From: Myxococcales bacterium
GTDB taxonomy: Bacteria; Myxococcota; Myxococcia; Myxococcales; Myxococcaceae
DNA length: 10,034 nt
Assembly (NCBI GenBank): GCA_003153055.1
Contig: PMBV01000330.1
Location: forward strand, 1 to 10,034
Direction: 5' to 3'
The notes below the pieces were generated by a model, which saw only the letters and a program-made list of their open reading frames with translations, ran no database searches and was not told the DNA's origin. Each line of letters starts with the position of its first letter. The first letter of the stretch is position 1. Positions 1 to 4,884 of this stretch are shown piece after piece. Both the position numbers and the translations under genes were made by a program.

Positions 1-411
1 GGCAACATGCCGAGCTACTCGGCGCAGATCGAGCCGATGGATCGCTGGGCCATTCTCTCGTACGTGCGCCAGCTCCAGGGCGTGCCCGACGAGGGTGGTG
101 AGGTGATGGTGGCGGCCAAGCAGAGCATCGCCTCGGCCGGCTACGGCGAGCAGCTCTACAAGGCCAAGGGCTGCAACGCCTGCCACACCATCGACGGCTC
201 CAAGCTGGTGGGCCCGAGCTTCAAGGGCATCTACGGCAAGAAGGAGTCGACCAGCGCCGGCGAGGTCGACGTCGACGACGCCTACCTCAAGGAGTCGATG
301 ATGACTCCGATGGCGAAGATCGTCACGGGCTACCCGCCGGCCATGCCGCCGCTCCCGCTCGACGAGATCGAGGTGAAGGCCCTGTCCCTCTACATTGCGA
401 CGTTGAAGTGA
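1..411 (+). CDS. actE: ActE-like cytochrome c subunit of alternative complex III with extra C-terminal haem c domain (5' partial)
   Basis: This is the C-terminal part of a c-type cytochrome; the frame is open from the first base, so the true start lies upstream and the ATG at 7 is internal. The first ~27 residues (GNMPSYSAQIEP, then a helix ending YVRQLQ) look like the end of an ActE haem domain, with the Met of GNMPSY as the likely distal haem ligand. A linker leads into a second, complete haem c domain: CNACH at 172–186, then a GPSFKGIYGK stretch, and a probable distal Met in YPPAMPP (codon at 343). This domain resembles the cytochrome c domain at the end of caa3 oxidase subunit II (GSKLVGP, DDAYLKESM, KIVTGYPP). 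The protein should act on the periplasmic side, passing electrons from the complex to an oxidase or soluble cytochrome. actF starts 10 bp after the stop. The family call is strong; the ActE name rests on actF next door and the partial first domain. Confidence 0.82.
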   Translation, partial: GNMPSYSAQIEPMDRWAILSYVRQLQGVPDEGGEVMVAAKQSIASAGYGEQLYKAKGCNACHTIDGSKLVGPSFKGIYGKKESTSAGEVDVDDAYLKESMMTPMAKIVTGYPPAMPPLPLDEIEVKALSLYIATLK

Positions 412-421
412 GGACTCACCC

Positions 422-1654
422 GTGAGCCACGACATTCAGAAACCGACGGACATCACCATTCCCTCCACCAGCCTGTGGGCCAAGCTGCCGTTGATTGGCG
501 GCGTGGTGGCCGTCGTCGGGCTGGGCGCGACCCTGGGCACGGCGATGGGAGCGGAGCGCAGCCGGGCGATGTTCTCTTACCTGTGGGCCTTCGAGATCTT
601 CCTCGGGTTGGCCCTCGCCGCGCTGGGCTTCTTGGCCATCGACCACACGGTGCGCTCGAGCTGGTCCATCGTGGTGCGCCGCATCGCCGAGACCATGGCG
701 GTGACGGTGCCCGTCTTCGCCCTGCTCTTCATTCCCATCTGGGTCTTCAAGGGCTCGCTCTTTCCCTGGGTGGGCGAGCACGAGCACGACGCGGTCCTCA
801 AGAGCAAGCGCTGGTTCCTCAACGAGGGCAGCTGGACCATTCGCGCGGTGGTGTACTTCGTCGTGTGGACCGTGCTGGCCCGCTTCTTCTACAAGACCTC
901 GGTGAAGCAAGACGCGGTGACGAATACCGCTGACCGTGACGAGCTGTCGCGCAAGCTGTGGCGCGTCGGCGCTCCCGCCATCGTCTTGTACGCGCTGACC
1001 CAGAGCTTTCAGGCCATCGACTGGAACATGTCGCTCCAGCCGCACTGGTACTCCACCATCTTCGGGGTCTACTTCTTCGCCGCGTCGATTCAGGCTTTCT
1101 TCGCCCTGACGGCGCTGGTGACGATGGGCCTCCAGTCGGGGGGCATGCTGAAGACGACGGTGACGACGGAGCACTTCCACGACCTGGGCAAGTACACCTT
1201 CGGCTTCACCATCTTCTGGGCGTACATCGCGTTCAGCCAATTCGTCCTCATCTGGTACGCGCACATTCCCGAAGAGATCGAGTTCTACCTGGTGCGCCTC
1301 GAGGGCGGCTGGGCCTCGGTGTCCTACGCGCTGCCGGTGCTCCACTTCTTCATTCCCTTCCTCTTCCTCCTCTCGCGGCAGGTGAAGCGGAGCCGCTCGC
1401 TGCTGGCGGTGGGGGCCGTGTGGATCCTCTGCATGTACCTGATGGACATGTACTGGCTCATCCTCCCCAACTTCGGGACGCACGGAGAGGGTCACCACGA
1501 GGGCCACCTGGCTGTGTCGTGGCTCGACGGCGCCGCGCTCCTCGGCATCGGGGGGGTCTTCATGGCCACCTTCGGGTACTTCCTGAACCGGAACAAGGTC
1601 ATCGCCATCAACGACCCGCGCCTTGACGAGTCGATGGTCCACGAGAATTACTGA
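422..1654 (+). CDS. actF: Alternative complex III membrane subunit ActF (NrfD/PsrC-like)
   Basis: This is a 410-residue polytopic membrane protein, part of the quinol:cytochrome c oxidoreductase (alternative complex III) that takes the place of the bc1 complex. About ten hydrophobic segments are visible (roughly residues 23–43, 52–72, 92–110, 140–158, 183–198, 213–235, 258–280, 300–318, 326–346 and 368–388), as expected for ActF. Family-like signatures include DWNMSLQPHWYSTIFGVYFF near 200–219, HDLGKYTFGFTIFWAYIAFS near 253–272, and MDMYWLILPNF near 341–351. ActC and ActF are paralogous; this order (directly after an ActE-like cytochrome) and length favour ActF. The start is the GTG at 422, preceded by a TGAGGA Shine-Dalgarno that overlaps the stop of the cytochrome gene, so the two genes are co-transcribed. 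A His-rich loop (residues 354–362) precedes the last helix. No actG or cox genes follow. Confidence 0.93.
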   Translation: MSHDIQKPTDITIPSTSLWAKLPLIGGVVAVVGLGATLGTAMGAERSRAMFSYLWAFEIFLGLALAALGFLAIDHTVRSSWSIVVRRIAETMAVTVPVFALLFIPIWVFKGSLFPWVGEHEHDAVLKSKRWFLNEGSWTIRAVVYFVVWTVLARFFYKTSVKQDAVTNTADRDELSRKLWRVGAPAIVLYALTQSFQAIDWNMSLQPHWYSTIFGVYFFAASIQAFFALTALVTMGLQSGGMLKTTVTTEHFHDLGKYTFGFTIFWAYIAFSQFVLIWYAHIPEEIEFYLVRLEGGWASVSYALPVLHFFIPFLFLLSRQVKRSRSLLAVGAVWILCMYLMDMYWLILPNFGTHGEGHHEGHLAVSWLDGAALLGIGGVFMATFGYFLNRNKVIAINDPRLDESMVHENY

Positions 1655-1747
1655 GGCGACGCGGGGCGTCATCACGGTCGGGAGGAAGGAGAGTTGAGTC
1701 GGGCAGGTGAGCCGACTACACAATGACTCCTTCCCCCGGAGCGACGT
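1655..1747 (+). other. Intergenic region between actF and the four-gene cluster: inverted repeats and weak promoter-like boxes
   Basis: This 93-bp gap contains three inverted repeats. GACGC (1658–1662) and GCGTC (1666–1670) form a 5-bp hairpin right after the actF stop, with no T-run, so it is a poor intrinsic terminator. GGAAGGAG (1684–1691) pairs perfectly with CTCCTTCC (1727–1734), and between them AGTCGG (1697–1702) pairs with CCGACT (1712–1717), giving a nested two-stem structure that ends four bases before the GGAG ribosome site at 1738–1741. TTGAGT (1694–1699) and TACACA (1717–1722), 17 bp apart, are a weak sigma70-like pair in a locally less GC-rich patch. Whether this separates two transcripts or is a leader within one cannot be settled by reading. 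Confidence 0.4.
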
Positions 1748-2389
1748 ATGCCCATGAAGACTTTCTTGCCAACGCTCCTCCTGGCGTTGGCTTTTTTGTG
1801 TCCGTCGGTGGGGCACGCCTCGAGCGCGCGGCTGCTCGACGATGATGTACCCCGCTTCTCCTCGCTGACCCCCAGCGGGTCGGGATTGGGCACGTTGGGA
1901 GCGACCGCGGGCGAGGGAGCGACGGCTCCGGGGTTCGGGGCGCACTTCGGCATCACCCTGCTGCCGGCGGTCTTCGCGTCGACGACTGGGGTGGTGCTGG
2001 CGGTCGCGCTGGAAGGGTTGTCGAACACGCTCCTCGGCGTGGCGGTGCCGGCGCTGTTGTCGCATCTGCTGGTGGGGCCAGTGTTGACGACGCTGGTGGC
2101 GCTGCTCGTCGGCAACAACCACGGGGAGCACTTCGGCTTCTGGGGCGGCGCGGCGGCGGCGTTCCTTCTCCACGCGGCGACGTTCGTGGTCGGGAGCCTC
2201 CTCGGAGTGGCGTGGTCCAATCCGCTCCACCTGCTCCTGTACACGCTGGTCGACGGCCTGCTCATGAGCGCGGGCTCGGTGGGGGTGATGCACCTGTTCC
2301 CCGAGAAGGTGGCCACGGCCGAGCTGCCCTCGTTCGTGCCGGGAGTGTCGGCCACCCAGCTCGTCTCGCTGAGCAAGGTGGAGTTCTGA
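1748..2389 (+). CDS. Putative exported membrane protein of unknown function
   Basis: I do not recognise this 213-residue protein. It begins with a clear signal-peptide-like segment (Lys4, then a Leu/Ala-rich core to about residue 18, and a likely cleavage after VGHA at 21–24). A Gly/Ser/Thr-rich stretch (about 40–68) follows, then hydrophobic segments near 69–88, 93–122, 132–153 and 158–182, suggesting a small integral membrane protein. A short His-containing loop (NNHGEHFGFW, 123–132) sits between segments. The ATG at 1748 is preferred because GGAG at 1738–1741 lies six bases upstream; the in-frame ATG at 1754 would give a more typical signal-peptide start but a 12-base spacing. The stop is followed after one base by the serine hydrolase gene, so the two are almost certainly co-translated. 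Coding is supported by strong third-position G/C bias. Function unknown. Confidence 0.75.
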   Translation: MPMKTFLPTLLLALAFLCPSVGHASSARLLDDDVPRFSSLTPSGSGLGTLGATAGEGATAPGFGAHFGITLLPAVFASTTGVVLAVALEGLSNTLLGVAVPALLSHLLVGPVLTTLVALLVGNNHGEHFGFWGGAAAAFLLHAATFVVGSLLGVAWSNPLHLLLYTLVDGLLMSAGSVGVMHLFPEKVATAELPSFVPGVSATQLVSLSKVEF

Positions 2390-2390
2390 C

Positions 2391-3515
2391 ATGCGCCTCC
2401 TCTCACTCATCGTCGCGGTGGCGCTCCCCACGTGGGCCCAGACGACGTGCCCAACCCGCTCCTCATGGCCCACCGACGCCTGGCCGGTGAACCTGGTGGA
2501 CTCGACGGCCAAGGCCGCTCAGGTCAAGACGCTGGAGGACTACGCCTTCACGCTCACGGGGGCCGACGCCGAGCGCCTCGGGCTCCGGACCGACGCGCTC
2601 CTCATCATCAAGGGCGGGGTCATCAAGTACGAACGGTATGGGCGCGGCTACGGGCCGACCAACCGGCACATCTCATGGTCGGTGGCCAAGAGCATCACCA
2701 GCGGGCTGGTGGGCGCCGCGGTGCTGCACGGGGCGCTCTCCATCGACGACTCCATCTGCGCCTACTTGCCGGAGTACTCGGGCAAGGTGTGCGACATCAA
2801 GGTGAAGGACCCCATCACCTTCGGCACCGGGCTCGACTGGCAGGAAGGGTACGAGCACTCGAGCTACCAGACGTCGAGCGTCATCTCGATGTTCTTCGGA
2901 GTGGGCCACCGCGACCAGCTGAAGCACATCTTGACGCACCGGTTCTACGCCACGCCGGGGACGGGCTGGCGCTACTCGACGGGCGACGCCGAGCTGGCGG
3001 CGACAGTGGCCAAGCGCGCGCTGGAAGCGAAGGTGGGGCCCAACCCGTTCTGGACGGTGCTGTTCGACAAGATTGGCATGTCCAACGTCATCGTGGAGGA
3101 GGACGCGAAGGGCGCCGTGCTGGGAGGCTCGCATGTCTTCGCCACCGCGCGAGACTTCGCCCGCTTCGGATACCTGTTCCTCAACGACGGCTGCTGGAAC
3201 GGCGAGCGGCTGTTGCCTCAGGGCTGGGTGGCCCAGAGCACGACCGTGTCGGCCCTCTTCAAGGCGAGCGCGGGGTCAAACGTGGTGACCCCCGCGGGCT
3301 ACTCCTGGTGGCTCAACCAGGCGGTGCCCGAGCACGGCATGCCCAAGCCCTGGCCCGACGTGCCGGGCGACGCCTACACGGCCGACGGCCACTGGGGCCA
3401 ATTCATCGTCGTCGTCCCCTCGGAAGACGTCGTCATCATGCGGCTGGGAGACGATAGAAACGACGCGGTCGACCTGAACCGGCTCATCTCGTACTCGCTG
3501 GAGGTGGTGCGATGA
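2391..3515 (+). CDS. Secreted serine hydrolase, class C beta-lactamase/6-aminohexanoate-dimer hydrolase superfamily (COG1680-like)
   Basis: This 374-residue enzyme is probably exported: residues 1–16 form a signal peptide with likely cleavage after TWA. The serine beta-lactamase-like fold is indicated by an SxxK motif, SVAK at 97–100 (Ser97 nucleophile, Lys100 general base), within SWSVAKSITSGLVG; a Tyr-Ser motif at 195–196 in GWRYSTGD, in the place of YxN; and HWGQ at 334–337 before FIVVVPSEDVVIMRLG, in the place of the KTG/HxG box. The DFARFGYLFLNDGCWNGERL stretch (255–274) is typical of the family. Members hydrolyse amides, esters or D-amino-acid peptides; the substrate cannot be told from sequence, and nothing shows antibiotic resistance. 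The ATG at 2391 has GGTGGAG (2377–2383) upstream, inside the previous gene. The stop overlaps the start of the downstream lipoprotein gene by 4 bp. The superfamily is certain; the substrate is not. Confidence 0.92.
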   Translation: MRLLSLIVAVALPTWAQTTCPTRSSWPTDAWPVNLVDSTAKAAQVKTLEDYAFTLTGADAERLGLRTDALLIIKGGVIKYERYGRGYGPTNRHISWSVAKSITSGLVGAAVLHGALSIDDSICAYLPEYSGKVCDIKVKDPITFGTGLDWQEGYEHSSYQTSSVISMFFGVGHRDQLKHILTHRFYATPGTGWRYSTGDAELAATVAKRALEAKVGPNPFWTVLFDKIGMSNVIVEEDAKGAVLGGSHVFATARDFARFGYLFLNDGCWNGERLLPQGWVAQSTTVSALFKASAGSNVVTPAGYSWWLNQAVPEHGMPKPWPDVPGDAYTADGHWGQFIVVVPSEDVVIMRLGDDRNDAVDLNRLISYSLEVVR

Positions 3516-3820
3516 AGCGCTGGCTCGCGTTGGGCGCCCTCGCCCTCTTGGTCTCGTGCGCCGACGTCAACGGCACGCCTCGCACCTTCGCCAACAGCGA
3601 CCTCGAGCTGGCGGTGGGGAACGGCGCCCGCATGGGCTGCTCCTGCATGTACGTGATGCAGATGTCCGAGAGCTATTGCCGGGCGTGGATCCTCGCGACG
3701 CCCGACGTGGCCCGCGTCAGCTTCGACGCCACGGCGAAGACGGCGGAGGCGGCGGCCTTCGTGTCCTGGGCGGCCAAGGCCCGCTACGTCGACGACCAGC
3801 ACGGCTGCGTGCTCGAGTGA
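3512..3820 (+). CDS. Small cysteine-rich putative lipoprotein
   Basis: This 102-residue protein begins with a lipoprotein signal: Lys2-Arg3, a Leu/Ala-rich core, and a lipobox-like LVSC with Cys16 as the predicted lipidated residue. The mature part has four further cysteines, at 43, 45, 56 and 99, in a GCSC...YC...HGC pattern that suggests two disulphides or a metal site in the envelope; the protein ends GCVLE. It has no motif I can assign to an enzyme. The ATG at 3512 overlaps the serine hydrolase stop (ATGA), with GAGGTGG at 3501–3507 as ribosome site, and its own stop overlaps the GTG of the methyltransferase gene. This tight coupling suggests it works with the secreted hydrolase, for example as an envelope-anchored partner, but that is inference. 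The frame has the same strong third-position G/C bias as its neighbours. Confidence 0.8.
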   Translation: MKRWLALGALALLVSCADVNGTPRTFANSDLELAVGNGARMGCSCMYVMQMSESYCRAWILATPDVARVSFDATAKTAEAAAFVSWAAKARYVDDQHGCVLE

Positions 3821-4716
3821 CGCTGCCGCGATGGCTGTGGAACGTGGTGGTCTGTCCGATGTGCGGAGGGCGGCTCGGTCCCGACCGCGACGTGTGCCGG
3901 TGCGCGCGGTGCGGGCCCTACCCGGTGGTGGGTGGGGTGCCGGTGCTCGTCCCCTCCCCGGCCGACTATTGCGCGAGCTTCCGGGAGTCGGTGCTGGCAG
4001 CGCTGGCCGAGCATGGCCTGGCGACGGCCGAGGCGGTGCGGGTGGTGCAGGCGTTCGCCGACGCGGGGCGGGGAGACGCCCAGCGGTTCGGCGACGACTG
4101 GACGGCCGAGGAGTTTCGCGGCGCGCCGCCCCCGCCGATGGTGCCTGGGCCGGCCTCCGACGCTCTCGCGGGCCTCGACGTGGCGGCGGCGCTGCACGGT
4201 CCCGCGGCGTGGCTGGAGGCGAGGCTGGGCTCGCCGAAGGTGGCGGTGGAGCTGGGCTGTGGCGCGGGGGCTCGTGCCGAGCGCCTGGCCCGCTCGGCAC
4301 GCCGGCTGGTGGTGGGCGACCTCTCGATGCGGGCCGTGCTCCAGGCTCGGGCTCGGGCGTTTCGGGGCGCGGCCGACGTCGCGGCGGTGGTGCTCGACGC
4401 GAACGCACTGCCGCTGGCCCCCGGCGCGGTGGACGTGCTGGTGGCCGAGAACGTGGCCGATCTCCTCGACGAGCCGGCGCGCTTCTTCGAGGCGGCGGCA
4501 GCGGCGCTCTCGGCCAAGGGGCGAGTGCTGCTCACCACGCCCGAGCCCACGGTCGGCTCGGGAGACGATGGCCTCCTCGAGCGACTGGCCCGCGCCGCCG
4601 GGTTGGAGGTGGGCGCGATGGATGACGGGTTGCCCTGGATGCGGGTCAACTCGACGCGGCACCTGGAGGTCTACATCGTGAGGGCGATGGAGCTCCGGCG
4701 GAAGCGCAAGCGCTGA
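3817..4716 (+). CDS. SAM-dependent class I methyltransferase with N-terminal zinc-ribbon (Trm112-like) domain
   Basis: This 299-residue protein has two parts. Residues 10–45 hold CPMC (13–16) and CRCARC (27–32), a likely zinc ribbon (Cys13, 16, 29, 32, with Cys27 extra) followed by YPVVGGVPVLVP, the pattern of Trm112-like domains often found at the front of methyltransferases. Residues 140–299 look like a Rossmann methyltransferase: motif I VELGCGAGAR (144–153), an acidic residue ending strand 2 (Asp168 in VVGDLS), LDANALPL (193–200), and VDVLVAENV (205–213), then an Ala-rich helix and LSAKGRVLLTTPEP. The substrate is unknown; the zinc domain may bind nucleic acid or a partner protein. The start is the GTG at 3817, overlapping the lipoprotein stop by 4 bp (GTGA); the frame stays open further upstream, but that portion only shadows the lipoprotein gene. 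The C-terminus is basic (RRKRKR). The enzyme class is confident; its target and its link to the envelope genes are not. Confidence 0.86.
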   Translation: MTLPRWLWNVVVCPMCGGRLGPDRDVCRCARCGPYPVVGGVPVLVPSPADYCASFRESVLAALAEHGLATAEAVRVVQAFADAGRGDAQRFGDDWTAEEFRGAPPPPMVPGPASDALAGLDVAAALHGPAAWLEARLGSPKVAVELGCGAGARAERLARSARRLVVGDLSMRAVLQARARAFRGAADVAAVVLDANALPLAPGAVDVLVAENVADLLDEPARFFEAAAAALSAKGRVLLTTPEPTVGSGDDGLLERLARAAGLEVGAMDDGLPWMRVNSTRHLEVYIVRAMELRRKRKR

Positions 4717-4884
4717 GGAACAGGCCGCGGAGCTCGTCACCGCCGACTCGCCGGTCCCCTACACGAGCGCACGCTGGCCCAACTTACCGCGCCCATCTCG
4801 CGCGGCGACGAGCTAGGCCACTGGGCCGCGATGCTCCTTGACCCGAACAGCTACGTTCCCGCACCTCACGAGCGGGGAGGCGCT
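4717..4884 (+). other. Intergenic region between methyltransferase and helical-repeat lipoprotein
   Basis: This 168-bp gap carries no gene I can support. CCGCGC (4787–4792) and GCGCGG (4800–4805) form a 6-bp GC-only hairpin with a 7-base loop and no T-run; it could weakly end the upstream operon. TTGACC at 4838–4843 resembles a -35 box, but no convincing -10 lies 16–18 bp downstream. The frame of the next gene has no stop back to the methyltransferase TGA, yet there is no ATG, GTG or TTG in it before 4831, so this openness is probably a by-product of base composition. Confidence 0.4.
4874..4880 (+). promoter_or_regulatory. Ribosome binding site deciding the start at 4885
   Basis: GGGGAGG is an excellent Shine-Dalgarno match and lies four bases before the in-frame GTG at 4885. 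The upstream ATG at 4831 has only GGGCCGCG in front of it, so this site argues for the shorter protein, whose N-terminus then becomes a lipoprotein-type signal peptide. Confidence 0.6.

Noticed and set aside
1658..1670. An intrinsic terminator for the act operon at the GACGC/GCGTC hairpin
   Set aside because: The stem is 5 bp with a 3-base loop and no T-run follows. It is mentioned in the intergenic entry but not called as a terminator.
416..2512. A 698-codon open frame on the minus strand opposite actF and the membrane protein gene
   Set aside because: Its product is a low-complexity Arg/His/Glu/Gln-rich chain with no domain, and it lies opposite two well-supported genes. Long antisense frames are expected from strong third-position G/C bias.
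2391..3515. An antibiotic-resistance beta-lactamase
   Set aside because: The SxxK serine hydrolase fold is present, but the second and third motifs (Tyr-Ser-Thr and HWGQ) fit the broad esterase/amidase branch rather than true class C beta-lactamases (YxN and KTG).
3556..3816. An upstream extension of the methyltransferase frame to an ATG at 3556
   Set aside because: The extra 87 residues are Arg-rich and lie entirely over the lipoprotein gene. The GTG at 3817 gives a normal 4-bp overlap and places the CPMC motif near the N-terminus.
3374..4740. Long minus-strand frames (344 and 318 codons) opposite the methyltransferase
   Set aside because: The products are Pro/Arg- or Arg/His-rich with no motif, while the plus strand shows a clear zinc ribbon and methyltransferase motif I.
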